Below are positions 8,453 to 17,074 of a stretch of DNA of 64,000 nt, one piece after another (positions within the stretch are counted from its first letter, which is position 1; the number at the start of each line of letters is the position of its first letter). Origin of the DNA: JASBTN01 sp965228805 (GTDB lineage: Bacteria > Pseudomonadota > Alphaproteobacteria > Rhodobacterales > Rhodobacteraceae). The notes under the pieces are model-generated. The model worked only from the letters and a program-made list of their open reading frames with translations, ran no database searches and was not told the origin of the DNA. Both the position numbers and the translations under genes were made by a program. Where the stretch lies: NCBI RefSeq assembly GCF_965228805.1, contig NZ_CBDDIE010000003.1, positions 3,596,001 to 3,660,000 of the forward strand. The letters are read 5' to 3'.

Positions 8453-9298
8453 ATGACCACCCGTTTCGAAGGCACCGCCGACTATGTCGCCACCGACGAT
8501 CTGAAAGTCGCCGTGAACGCCGCGGTGGCGCTGGAACGCCCGCTTCTGGTCAAGGGCGAGCCGGGCACCGGCAAGACCGAATTGGCCCGCCAGGTGGCCA
8601 AGGCCCTGGGCGCGGACATGATCGAGTGGAACATCAAATCAACCACCAAGGCGCAGCAAGGCCTGTACGAATATGACGCGGTGAGCCGCCTGCGCGACAG
8701 CCAGCTGGGCGACGAGCGCGTGCATGACGTGGCCAATTACATCAAGCGCGGTAAGCTCTGGGAGGCGTTCGAGGCGGATCAGAAGGTCGTGCTGCTGATC
8801 GACGAGATCGACAAGGCCGATATCGAGTTCCCGAACGACCTCTTGCAGGAGCTCGACAAGATGGAGTTCCACGTCTACGAGACCGGCGAAACGATCCGCG
8901 CGAAACACCGCCCGATCATCATCATTACCTCGAACAACGAAAAGGAACTGCCCGACGCCTTCCTGCGCCGCTGTTTCTTCCACTACATCCGCTTCCCGGA
9001 CATGGAGGTGATGAAGAAGATCGTCGAGGTGCACCACCCGGGCATCAAGGAAGCGCTGCTGACCACCGCGCTGACCCAGTTCTACGAGATCCGCGACCAG
9101 GCGGGGTTGAAGAAGAAACCCTCGACCTCCGAGGTGCTGGACTGGCTGAAACTGCTGCTGGCCGAGGATCTGAGTGCCGAAGACCTGAAACGCGACGGCG
9201 CCAATGCGCTGCCGAAACTGCACGGTGCGCTCCTGAAGAACGAACAGGACGTACACCTGTTCGAACGCCTCGCCTTCCTGGCGCGCGGGCAGCGGTAA
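8453..9298 (+). CDS. MoxR-family AAA+ ATPase
   Basis: 281-residue AAA ATPase of the MoxR/CbbQ/CobS type. Walker A is GEPGTGKT (35-42), Walker B LLIDEID (114-120), sensor-1 IIITSNNEKELP, and an arginine-rich FLRRCFFHYIRFP segment follows. These ATPases remodel or activate partner complexes and nearly always work with a VWA-domain protein. That partner is present here at 12833-14017 but is separated by intervening genes. The start at 8453 is set by GAGGAGAGAG upstream. A longer in-frame extension is not supported. Confidence 0.9.
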   Translation: MTTRFEGTADYVATDDLKVAVNAAVALERPLLVKGEPGTGKTELARQVAKALGADMIEWNIKSTTKAQQGLYEYDAVSRLRDSQLGDERVHDVANYIKRGKLWEAFEADQKVVLLIDEIDKADIEFPNDLLQELDKMEFHVYETGETIRAKHRPIIIITSNNEKELPDAFLRRCFFHYIRFPDMEVMKKIVEVHHPGIKEALLTTALTQFYEIRDQAGLKKKPSTSEVLDWLKLLLAEDLSAEDLKRDGANALPKLHGALLKNEQDVHLFERLAFLARGQR

Positions 9299-9337
9299 GG
9301 AACGGTCATAGAACTGGTTCTGTGAGGGGAGAAAAAC

Positions 9338-10378
9338 TTGATTTTTCCCAAAGATACCAGCGCGTTATTCTCCCTGGTCAACCAGTCCCCGGCGAACCTC
9401 CTCTTAGGGAAACGAATCCCTGGTCCGGGTGGCAACGAGGCGGAACACAAGACCTTTCAACGCCTTGCCTTTCGCGGTGTGCCTGTACAAGACCTAACCC
9501 ACAGTCGCGCCTTGCAGAGGCTTTTCAGCTTTTGGGAGAAACGGGCCTGTGAGCGTGGGCTTGAAGAACAAATCGTGCGGTTGGCAAAGCTTCGCCCCGA
9601 ACACCTGGAAACCGATTGGAAAGGTTTCTTGTTCGGCATGTCCCTGCGTGATCAAGCGCCGGCAACCGCGAACTTCATTGAATCCCTGGACCGGCTGAAT
9701 CTGGATTTGTCCCGATCTTGGCAGGAAGGACAGAAAAACGACGTTCGCAGCCGGCTTCAGGCGCTGCCCTGGGCCGGATCTGCAACAATGCGATGGTTTC
9801 TCGACCACTTGGAGGGAAGACCCGAGGTTCCTGGGGCCGAAGCCTTTTTCCCCACGGAGCTTCAAGGCCTTGTCATCTCCTTCCTCGTCTATGGAAGCGA
9901 GATTGGAGACTCTCCAAACCGAACCGACACTTGGAGCCTTCGAGATCTGGCAGCTACCAGGCATCCAAAGACCGGGCACTTGGCCGCCATCCGCTTCTAC
10001 CTGGATCGTCTTCAACGGGCCGCCACCCTCCCCAGCCAGAACGCATTGTTCAACTTGATTCTGGATGGAACCGACAAGATGCGACAAGGCAAACGCTATC
10101 GTGCTGGCGAGGTGCCCGCCATGACACGGGCCTTTCAGTTCGTTGAACGGGTTGAACACCTGTTGCCTGGCGGCAAGTTGGGCCAAGCAGCCAGCGAGAT
10201 GCGCAGCCTGGCCCTGTGTTCAGTGGTATTTCAGAACGCATTCAAACGCTGTCAGAAGGTGGCAGTTTCTGCCCCCGATTTCGATCCTCTGTGGCCATTC
10301 GAGGACTTTGAGCATCTACCAGTTCTTGGCCCCAACGACGTGTTGACCGCAATCTGCCCCAAGATGGGTGGAAACTAA
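9338..10378 (+). CDS. Hypothetical protein, TTG start
   Basis: 346 residues, no recognised domain, signal peptide or membrane helix. It contains several charged amphipathic stretches and a tryptophan-rich C-terminus. The frame begins at TTG 9338 with GAGGGGAG ideally placed ahead. Codon use and GC are lower than in the adjacent moxR-like gene, which suggests a later insertion between moxR and its VWA partner. The 3' end overlaps the convergent 51-codon gene by 4 nt. Function unknown. Confidence 0.6.
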   Translation: MIFPKDTSALFSLVNQSPANLLLGKRIPGPGGNEAEHKTFQRLAFRGVPVQDLTHSRALQRLFSFWEKRACERGLEEQIVRLAKLRPEHLETDWKGFLFGMSLRDQAPATANFIESLDRLNLDLSRSWQEGQKNDVRSRLQALPWAGSATMRWFLDHLEGRPEVPGAEAFFPTELQGLVISFLVYGSEIGDSPNRTDTWSLRDLAATRHPKTGHLAAIRFYLDRLQRAATLPSQNALFNLILDGTDKMRQGKRYRAGEVPAMTRAFQFVERVEHLLPGGKLGQAASEMRSLALCSVVFQNAFKRCQKVAVSAPDFDPLWPFEDFEHLPVLGPNDVLTAICPKMGGN

Positions 10379-10530
10379 CTGTCTTCTTGACGCTCTTCCC
10401 ATTCATCCCAATCTTCTGGTCGATCATCGTGTCCCCGATCTGACCAATAGGTGTCGTTGTTTGGGTTCATCTGGTTCGAGTGATTGTCGTTCTCGTCCTT
10501 GCTGTGGTCATTGCCGTTATAGCGTCCCAT
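10375..10530 (-). CDS. Small Asn/Asp-rich protein
   Basis: 51 codons from ATG 10530, starting MGRYNGNDHSKDENDNHSNQ and ending DEWEERQEDS: hydrophilic and strongly acidic, with no Cys. AAAGGAGGT stands six bases before the ATG, close to a perfect anti-SD match, which argues for real, strong translation. The longer open frame to 10668 has no such signal. It is probably intrinsically disordered. Family not recognised. Confidence 0.55.
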   Translation of the reverse strand: MGRYNGNDHSKDENDNHSNQMNPNNDTYWSDRGHDDRPEDWDEWEERQEDS

Positions 10531-11256
10531 GGGACCTCCTTTCTGTGTCAACGGTCTCAGACTAACTGCCACCTGCCGCTGAGGCTGGTGGGGACGCGGG
10601 GACAAAACCGTCTGCGAAGATTGGCGCCCCGCCCCCGATTCGCCACATTTCCGCCTCAATTGCCGCAAGAGTTAACGCGAGTTAACCTTTTCGCTTGTGG
10701 GTCGCCGCGAGGAATCCACCATATGTAGAACCGCGATTGTTCTTGTTTCAAAAACAACGCGTTTCCTGCCCCAATTCGGTCACATTTCCCTTTGAGGAAT
10801 CATAACCTTCCCCTAACCATGGTGGGGCCTGGGGGGGCAAAAACGGTGTGTTTGTATTGTGTTGGGAGACAATGCTCACATGTCCGTTCGACCGTTGACG
10901 CGGTCTGATACTGGGTCTTGGGGCCGGTGGTGGGACACCGGAAGTGACCTCTGTCAGATTGGCGCCGGTGTGCGAGGGCTTGAAACCTCCTCCACCCTGG
11001 CTTCGCGCTTTGGTTTGAACGGCTGTCCCGGTCATCGGACCGGCAATGGCGCCTGTGAAAGGGTCGCTATTGGATGCCCGCATCGGGCGTCGTCACATGT
11101 GTGCCGCCATCCGATCACGCCGCGTGGCCCCTCTGCCGGGGGCGGAAACACGCGCGGGGATCGGGGCCTCAGCCACCGCAACGCAGAAGACGCACCTCAA
11201 CCCCGTGGCCGGGAGGACGCGCATTTCGCCTCCGACCGGAAAGGAAGGATTTGAAG
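10531..11256. other. Long gene-free region upstream of the DUF2927 lipoprotein
   Basis: About 725 bp with no ORF I trust. Frames at 10859-11254 and 11046-11567 lack ribosome sites and familiar composition. The left part is AT-richer and has two GTTAAC hexamers (10671-10676 and 10681-10686), the TTAA cores spaced by six bases, close to but not equal to the CtrA TTAA-N7-TTAA consensus. The promoter of the downstream gene is probably here; an unannotated small RNA cannot be excluded. Confidence 0.4.
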
Positions 11257-12633
11257 ATGCGCAGGTTGCTGTTCCCCGCCCTTCTGACCCTTGTCGGCTG
11301 TATGCAGGCACCAAGTGGTTCGGTCGATCGCACCGCCGAGGTGACGACACGAAACGTGGCGCCGCTGTCCGACACCTTGCCGCCGATGAAGGCCTTTGCC
11401 TCGACACGCATCCCGGCCCCTGCCCGGCCCAACCGCCAGATTGCCGCGGATTTCCTGGACCTGGCCTTTCGCCTGGAAAGCGGCCGGTCCCTGCCCGTCC
11501 TAACCCGGTTCGAGGGTCCGGTGACCCTGCGTGTGACCGGCAATGCACCCGGCTACCTGCAGGTTGACCTGGACCGGCTTCTGCGCAGGATCAGGGTCGA
11601 GGCGGGGATCGACATCCGCCAGACCACCAGCAATGCCCCAGCGGGCATCAACCTTGAAATCATCCCGAAACGGCAGCTGCAAAGCCTCGTCCCGCATGCC
11701 GCCTGTTTCGTCGCCCCCAATGTGGCGAGCTGGGAAGAATACAAGCGCCTGCGCCGCTCGGCTGCCACCGATTGGGCGCAGATGACCACGCGGCGGCACA
11801 TGGCGGTCTTCATCCCCGGAGATGTCAGCCCGCAGGAGATGCGCGACTGTCTGCATGAGGAGATCGCCCAGGCGCTGGGGCCGGTCAACGACCTCTACCG
11901 CCTGACGGATTCGGTCTTCAACGATGACAATTTCCACACCGTGCTGACCGGGTTCGACATGCTGGTGCTGCGCGCCTATTACGCGCCGGAGCTGCGATCG
12001 GGCATGACCCAGGCACAGGTGGCCGCGCGACTGCCGGGGATCCTCGCGCGGATGAACCCGGGCGGCGGCGGCGGCGTGCCTGCCGCGACGCGCCCCACAC
12101 CCCAGTCCTGGAAACAGGCGATCGAGACCGCCCTTGGCGCCGGAACTCCAGGCGCGCGCCGCCGTGGCGCTGCCCAGGACGCGGTGCATATCGCCCGCGC
12201 GCAGGGCTGGTACGACACTCGCTTGGCCTTCAGCCTCTACGCGCTCGGCCGCCTGTCCCTTGGCGTGAACAGCGACGTGGCGCTGCAGGCCTTCCGCGAG
12301 GCCGAAACGATCTACCGCAACTCCCCCGGGTCGGACCTGCAGGTGGCGCATATGGGGGTGCAGCTCGCCGCCTATGCCCTGTCCTCCGGCAATGCAGACC
12401 GTGCGATCGAGATCGTGAATACCCATGTTCCCGCCGTCATGACCGCAGAAAACGCGGCCCTTCTGTCCACCTTCCTGATGATCAAGGCCGAAGCCCTTGA
12501 CCTTGCGGGACGCACCACCGAGGCGCAGCTGGTCAGGCTCGACAGCCTCGGCTGGGCGCGCTATGGGTTCGGCTCGGACGCCCAGGTGGGCCAGCGGCTG
12601 CGCGAGATTGCCGCCATCTCACCGGGCACGTAA
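11257..12633 (+). CDS. DUF2927-type lipoprotein with TPR-like C-terminus
   Basis: 458 residues. The N-terminus MRRLLFPALLTLVGC is a type II signal with lipobox LVGC, predicting lipid attachment at Cys15. The central region (HMAVFIPGDVSPQEMRDCLH, then EEIAQALGPVNDLYRLTDS) matches the DUF2927 style: a secreted, gluzincin-like fold protein with a Cys-x-x-Glu-Glu segment. The C-terminal 120 residues are helical repeats of TPR type. AAGGAAGG lies ahead of ATG 11257. An upstream in-frame ATG at 11074 would destroy the signal peptide and is rejected. Confidence 0.75.
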   Translation: MRRLLFPALLTLVGCMQAPSGSVDRTAEVTTRNVAPLSDTLPPMKAFASTRIPAPARPNRQIAADFLDLAFRLESGRSLPVLTRFEGPVTLRVTGNAPGYLQVDLDRLLRRIRVEAGIDIRQTTSNAPAGINLEIIPKRQLQSLVPHAACFVAPNVASWEEYKRLRRSAATDWAQMTTRRHMAVFIPGDVSPQEMRDCLHEEIAQALGPVNDLYRLTDSVFNDDNFHTVLTGFDMLVLRAYYAPELRSGMTQAQVAARLPGILARMNPGGGGGVPAATRPTPQSWKQAIETALGAGTPGARRRGAAQDAVHIARAQGWYDTRLAFSLYALGRLSLGVNSDVALQAFREAETIYRNSPGSDLQVAHMGVQLAAYALSSGNADRAIEIVNTHVPAVMTAENAALLSTFLMIKAEALDLAGRTTEAQLVRLDSLGWARYGFGSDAQVGQRLREIAAISPGT

Positions 12634-12668
12634 GAACACGCCCCGATCCGGGGTGATGGGGGGCCAAG

Positions 12669-12833
12669 ATGATCCTGTTTCCGGCGCTGATCCTGGGCGC
12701 GACCCTGGGCTACATGCAGGCCGCACGCCGTGGTGGCAACCGGCTGGACCGGCTGCAATATGCCGCCGTCTACGCGCTGATCTTCGCGCTGGTGGGCCTG
12801 TTCGTCGCGATCATGATCGAGCGAATGGCCTGA
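12669..12833 (+). CDS. Small two-helix membrane protein
   Basis: 54 codons: MILFPALILGATLGYMQAAR, a basic linker RRGGNRLDRLQ, then a second helix YAAVYALIFALVGLFVAIM. The linker charge suggests it faces the cytoplasm. Its stop (TGA 12831-12833) overlaps the ATG of the VWA gene by one base, so the two are translationally coupled. It is possibly a membrane anchor or escort for the MoxR/VWA pair. Confidence 0.6.
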   Translation: MILFPALILGATLGYMQAARRGGNRLDRLQYAAVYALIFALVGLFVAIMIERMA

Positions 12834-14017
12834 TGTTTCTGCCCTTCTTCGAGACCCTGCGCGCCAATAATGTGCCCGTCAGTTTACGGGAATACCTGGC
12901 CTTTCTCGAAGGGATGAAGGCGGGGCTGGTGACCTATGAGGTCGAAGGCTTCTATTACCTCGCCCGCGCGGCGATGGTGAAGGACGAACGCAACCTCGAC
13001 AAGTTCGACCGCGCCTTTGCGCAGAGCTTCGAGGGGCTCGATCAGATCAGCCTGGACCAGGTGCTGGAGGCGGTGGACATTCCCGAAGACTGGCTGCGCA
13101 AGATGGCCGAAAAGCACCTGTCCGAGGAGGAGAAGGCCGAGATCGAAGCCCTGGGCGGCTTCGACAAGCTGATGGAGACGCTGAAGGAGCGTCTGAAGGA
13201 ACAGGAAGGCCGCCACCAGGGCGGCAACAAGTGGATTGGCACGGCGGGCACCTCGCCCTTCGGCGCCTATGGCTACAACCCGGAAGGCGTGCGCATCGGC
13301 CAGTCTGAGAGCCGCCACCAGCGCGCGGTGAAGGTCTGGGACAAGCGCGAGTTCAAGAACCTCGATGGTGACGTCGAATTGGGCACGCGCAACATCAAGG
13401 TGGCCTTGAAACGCCTGCGCAACTGGGCCCGCGACGGGGCCCATGACGAGTTGGATCTGGACGGCACGATCCGCGCCACCGCCGAGCACGGCTACCTGGA
13501 CGTCAAGACCCGACCGGAACGAAGAAACGCCGTCAAGGTGTTGTTATTCCTGGATGTTGGCGGCTCGATGGACCCGCATATCAAGGTGGTGGAAGAGCTG
13601 TTCTCAGCCGCCCGTGCCGAGTTCAAACACCTGGAATATTACTATTTCCACAACTGCCTCTACGAAGGGGTCTGGCGCGACAATACCCGCCGTTGGAACG
13701 CCCAGACCCCGACCTGGGAGGTGCTGCGCACCTATGGTCCGGACTACAAATGCATCTTCGTGGGGGACGCCTCGATGAGCCCCTACGAAATCGCCTATCG
13801 CGGCGGGGCGAACGAGCATTGGAACGAGGAAACCGGCCAGGTCTGGCTGGAACGCGCGCGGGAACAATGGCCCGACAACCTCTGGATCAACCCGCTGCCC
13901 GAACGCCACTGGCGCTACACGCAATCGGTGCAGATGATCGACCAGATCTTCGAGGGCCGCATGGTGCCGATGACGCTTGAGGGCATCGACCGGGGGATGC
14001 GGGAACTGGGACGTTAG
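12833..14017 (+). CDS. VWA-domain protein, CoxE-like partner of MoxR
   Basis: 394 residues. The N-terminal 200 residues are helical and highly charged (LSEEEKAEIEALGGFDKLME). The C-terminal von Willebrand A domain carries a MIDAS motif, DVGGSMD (D241, S245), a DxGxS variant of the usual DxSxS. Together with a MoxR ATPase such proteins act as chaperone-like activators of metallo-complexes. The start at 12833 shares a base with the preceding stop. The gene is normally adjacent to moxR; here about 3.5 kb separates them. Confidence 0.85.
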   Translation: MFLPFFETLRANNVPVSLREYLAFLEGMKAGLVTYEVEGFYYLARAAMVKDERNLDKFDRAFAQSFEGLDQISLDQVLEAVDIPEDWLRKMAEKHLSEEEKAEIEALGGFDKLMETLKERLKEQEGRHQGGNKWIGTAGTSPFGAYGYNPEGVRIGQSESRHQRAVKVWDKREFKNLDGDVELGTRNIKVALKRLRNWARDGAHDELDLDGTIRATAEHGYLDVKTRPERRNAVKVLLFLDVGGSMDPHIKVVEELFSAARAEFKHLEYYYFHNCLYEGVWRDNTRRWNAQTPTWEVLRTYGPDYKCIFVGDASMSPYEIAYRGGANEHWNEETGQVWLERAREQWPDNLWINPLPERHWRYTQSVQMIDQIFEGRMVPMTLEGIDRGMRELGR

Positions 14018-14337
14018 GCGGCGGGATCGACCTGCCCCACCGCGTCCTGGTCGCGTTTCAGCCACGGATCGTGGAAGAACGTGCCAAGGGGCACCAGGCT
14101 GACCACCACGGCCCAGGTGACACGCAAGGCCGAAAGCCCGCCGCGTTCGGCCGCCAGGCCCAGCGCCATCATATAGCCCACGAACAGCACCCCGTGCACC
14201 ATGCCGACCATGCGCACCGCCTCGGGCATGCCTGCCCAGTATTTCAGGGGCATCGCCACGAACAGCAACAGGACATAGCTCCAGCCCTCGATCGACGCGA
14301 TCTTGCGAAAGAGCCAGATGGATTGCGCTCTTGTCAT
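14014..14337 (-). CDS. DUF3817 integral membrane protein
   Basis: 107 residues with three hydrophobic helices (about 18-33, 42-62, 72-90). The Ser-Ile-Glu-Gly run near the N-terminus, KYWAGMP and MVHGVLFVGYM are typical of DUF3817 membrane proteins. Function unknown. It is convergent with the VWA gene and overlaps its stop by 4 nt. Confidence 0.75.
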   Translation of the reverse strand: MTRAQSIWLFRKIASIEGWSYVLLLFVAMPLKYWAGMPEAVRMVGMVHGVLFVGYMMALGLAAERGGLSALRVTWAVVVSLVPLGTFFHDPWLKRDQDAVGQVDPAA

Positions 14338-14453
14338 GTATGCCTGCCCCCGGTTTGCCTGAAAGCGTAACTTAGGGCAGGCGTCGCCCGGCGGGAACCG
14401 GCGTGTTGTCGCAGCATTTTCAGTGCGAGGGATACGTGCGCACGCAGAGTTGA

Positions 14454-14488
14454 TTGCCGCACTGCCGCACTGCCCCTATATCAGACCC
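14454..14488 (+). promoter_or_regulatory. Promoter for a probably leaderless M48 protease mRNA
   Basis: TTGCCG (14454-14459), a 17-bp spacer and TATATC (14477-14482) are followed by only six bases before ATG 14489. There is no Shine-Dalgarno, so transcription would begin at or next to the start codon. Confidence 0.5.
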
Positions 14489-15172
14489 ATGTTGAAGCTC
14501 ACCCCCATCCTGCTGGCACTGGCTTATGGCTATGTCATGTACCGCTTCTCCGCCTGGCGCACCGGGCGGATGCTGGATGAACAGTCAACACCGCTGGCCG
14601 ATCCGGGGCTAAAGGCGCTCTGTGACCGGATGGCGGCGGCGCTCGACCTGCCGCGCATCAAGGTGCATGTCTATGAGGTGGAGCCGGTGAACGGGTTGGC
14701 CGCGCCCGACGGGCGGATCTTTCTGACCCGGGGCTTTCTGAACCAGTATCGCGATGGCAAGGTCACCGGCGAGGAACTGGCCAGCGTGATCGCCCATGAG
14801 CTGGGCCACGTTGCCCTGGGCCACTCGCGCAGGCGGATGATCGACTTTTCTGGCCAGAACGCCCTGCGCACGGCGCTGGCGATGGTGCTCAGCCGCTTCC
14901 TGCCCGGGATCGGCGCCTATATCGCGGGGCTTCTGACCTCGCTCCTGGCCGCCCGCATCAGCCGCACAGATGAGTTTGAGGCCGACGCCTACGCCACCGC
15001 CCTTCTGATCAAGGCGGGCATCGGGGTAGAGGCGCAAAAGAGCCTGTTTCACAAGCTGGACGCGTTCACGAAGGCGCGGCGCGGGATTTCACCCGCCTGG
15101 CTGATGAGCCACCCGAAAAGCGAGGACCGCATCGCGGCGATCGAAAAGAACGAAGGAAAGTGGCAGGGCTGA
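14489..15172 (+). CDS. M48-family membrane zinc metalloprotease
   Basis: 227 residues of the HtpX/Ste24 peptidase type. HELGH (103-107) supplies two zinc His and the catalytic Glu; DEFEADAYA supplies the third ligand. There is an N-terminal membrane helix (3-19) and a second hydrophobic stretch at about 125-150. It is shorter than HtpX (about 290) and has fewer N-terminal helices, so it is better called M48 family than htpX. It may be involved in membrane-protein quality control. No ribosome site; see the leaderless promoter. Confidence 0.88.
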   Translation: MLKLTPILLALAYGYVMYRFSAWRTGRMLDEQSTPLADPGLKALCDRMAAALDLPRIKVHVYEVEPVNGLAAPDGRIFLTRGFLNQYRDGKVTGEELASVIAHELGHVALGHSRRRMIDFSGQNALRTALAMVLSRFLPGIGAYIAGLLTSLLAARISRTDEFEADAYATALLIKAGIGVEAQKSLFHKLDAFTKARRGISPAWLMSHPKSEDRIAAIEKNEGKWQG

Positions 15173-15352
15173 GCACGCCGGTGCCGCCGGATGCGAGCGG
15201 GGTCATGACACGCATTTCCCCGCCCGGGTCCGTTCCAGCCGAACCACTGGCACGAGGGCACGTCACCCGTGTGCCCGCACGCCAGTTCTACTCGGTTTCT
15301 GACAGACCATGCCGCCGTGCACGCCCCGCATTTGGGAGGGTACCCGGACGGT

Positions 15353-16441
15353 TCACACCTCGGTAGCGCCAGAGAATCCCATGCGAAAGGCCAGCGAGAC
15401 AAGCTGTTCAGACCGGCTCGTTCCGGTCTTGGTCTCGGCATTCTTCAGGTGCCAGCGCGCGGTCGAAAGCTTCATGCCCCGATCTTGCACAAACTCGTCG
15501 ACCCGACCGCCCGCAACCAGGCAGCGCACCAGCGCAAGCTCGGTTGCCGTCAGACGATAGGCCAAGGCCAGCGGGCGCAGATCCAGCTCGGCGCCGTCGC
15601 CCACCTCATCGCGCAAGCGCACGATCAGACCGGTTACCGCGCCCCGATCCGCACGCCACGGCGACAGAAGCAGCGCCAGCGGCGGTGCCTCGCCGCGATG
15701 CACCAGACAGACCTGCCCCTCCGGCGCCCGACCCTTCGTCACGGATTTGATCGCACCGGCCAGCCCACGGTTGTCCTGGCGCCTGACCGCCTCAAGCATT
15801 CCGCCCCTGGTCAGCATCAACCCATGGCCGGACAGGTATCCGCGCCCTGCCGCATTCGCTTCGATCAGACACCCGCCCACATCCAGGCGCAGTGCCGGGT
15901 CGGGCATGAGATCCAAGGCCGCAGGCTGAGCCGAGGGGACGAGGCGGTCTGCCAGGCTTACAGCGCGGGTCAGATGCGGCAGGAGGCGCTGCAGCAGATT
16001 ACGTTCCACGCCGAAGGCACGCGCGCCGCGCGCCCGGGCAAATCCCACCCAAGTCGTGCCCCGCCCGGGCACCGGCAGCACAGCCCCCAGGCTGCGATCC
16101 AGATTCTGCGGTCGAACCCAGTCATTGTAATAGGCACTGTCACGAAAGCCCGGCGTCTCCTCGATATCATCGCGCACCTGCCCCGGCGCATGACGCGTGA
16201 GTGTGTCGAGCCATGGGTTTTCGCCCAGAAACTCCACGTCATAGCTCGACAGAAAACTGGGATCGAAACCGAAACTACCATGGGTGCGAATGGCGCCGCT
16301 CTGGCGATCTTCAGTCACGATGTCCCCCGCATCGGCCCCCAGAACGGCGCCCAGATGCCGGGTCAGGGCCTGAAACCCTCCGGGGCGATCAAGTGCTGAA
16401 TAACAGCGCTCCACCATGTTCAAAAATGCTATGTCGTTCAT
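15353..16441 (-). CDS. LuxR-type HTH transcriptional regulator
   Basis: 362 residues. The C-terminal LuxR HTH begins at LTATELALVRCLVAGG and ends with the TARWHLKNAETKTGTSRSEQ segment and a recognition helix. The N-terminal 280 residues look like a degenerate PAS/GAF sensor without a known ligand motif; there is no receiver domain, so it is not a classical response regulator. AGAGGG precedes ATG 16441. Target genes are unknown. Confidence 0.82.
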   Translation of the reverse strand: MNDIAFLNMVERCYSALDRPGGFQALTRHLGAVLGADAGDIVTEDRQSGAIRTHGSFGFDPSFLSSYDVEFLGENPWLDTLTRHAPGQVRDDIEETPGFRDSAYYNDWVRPQNLDRSLGAVLPVPGRGTTWVGFARARGARAFGVERNLLQRLLPHLTRAVSLADRLVPSAQPAALDLMPDPALRLDVGGCLIEANAAGRGYLSGHGLMLTRGGMLEAVRRQDNRGLAGAIKSVTKGRAPEGQVCLVHRGEAPPLALLLSPWRADRGAVTGLIVRLRDEVGDGAELDLRPLALAYRLTATELALVRCLVAGGRVDEFVQDRGMKLSTARWHLKNAETKTGTSRSEQLVSLAFRMGFSGATEV

Positions 16442-16509
16442 ATCCCTCTTCCCGGCGCAAACCCTAAGCGAGGGGCTTGCGGCGGGAAAAGGCAGGAATT
16501 CCGGACTGT

Positions 16510-17064
16510 TCAGCCGAAGCTCTCTGCCTCAAGCGCCTTGCCAAGGCGCGGCAGGCGCGCCTTGCGCATCAGCTTGCGCAGCGGCCAGTCCTGACCCGAG
16601 AGGCGCTCGGCCTCGCCACGCACGCCCTCAACAATGCGGCGCAGCGTTTCGGGATGGCTGTCAAATAACTCTCGCAGCAAAGCGTCCGGCGTGTCGCGGC
16701 GCAGGCCTTCCTCGGCCAGGGTGTGGCGCGGAAAATCGGCGTTGTTCATGGTCACCAGCACATCCGCCCCGCCGACGATGGCCGCCGCCAGCACGTGGAT
16801 GTCGTTCTCATCCGGCAGCCAGAGCCGCGCCATGTCGCCATCGCGCGGGGTCACGCTGGCCTTGGGGAAGGCGGCGTTCAGCAGGGTGATCTCGCTGCGG
16901 GCAAAGACCTCCTGCTCCGGCCCGAGCTTGGCGGCGGCGCGGGCCCATTCCTCCAGGATACGTGGTGACCAGAGCGGCTCATACAGCCCCGCCTTCGCCG
17001 CCCCGATCAGCACCTCTCGCATCACGGTCGGGTAGAGCACGCAGGCATCCAGCAGCAGCTTCAC
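16510..17064 (-). CDS. PIN-domain protein (RSP_2648-like)
   Basis: 184 residues with a PIN nuclease core: D6 in LLLDACVLYP, an acidic central residue, and LPDENDIHVLAAAIVGGADV with TMNNADFP carrying the remaining metal-binding acids. PIN proteins are usually VapC toxins or RNA-processing nucleases. No antitoxin is adjacent, and the gene follows the RlmI-like gene by only 10 nt. This arrangement, known from Rhodobacter, suggests an RNA-metabolism role rather than a toxin. Confidence 0.8.
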   Translation of the reverse strand: MKLLLDACVLYPTVMREVLIGAAKAGLYEPLWSPRILEEWARAAAKLGPEQEVFARSEITLLNAAFPKASVTPRDGDMARLWLPDENDIHVLAAAIVGGADVLVTMNNADFPRHTLAEEGLRRDTPDALLRELFDSHPETLRRIVEGVRGEAERLSGQDWPLRKLMRKARLPRLGKALEAESFG

Positions 17065-17074
17065 CGCGCGCCCC

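Noticed and set aside
10859..11567. Two plus-strand frames upstream of the DUF2927 gene
   Set aside because: No ribosome site, no recognisable composition, and the second overlaps the lipoprotein signal peptide.
16510..17064. VapC toxin of a toxin-antitoxin pair
   Set aside because: No small antitoxin gene overlaps or precedes it; it is tied to the rRNA methyltransferase gene instead.
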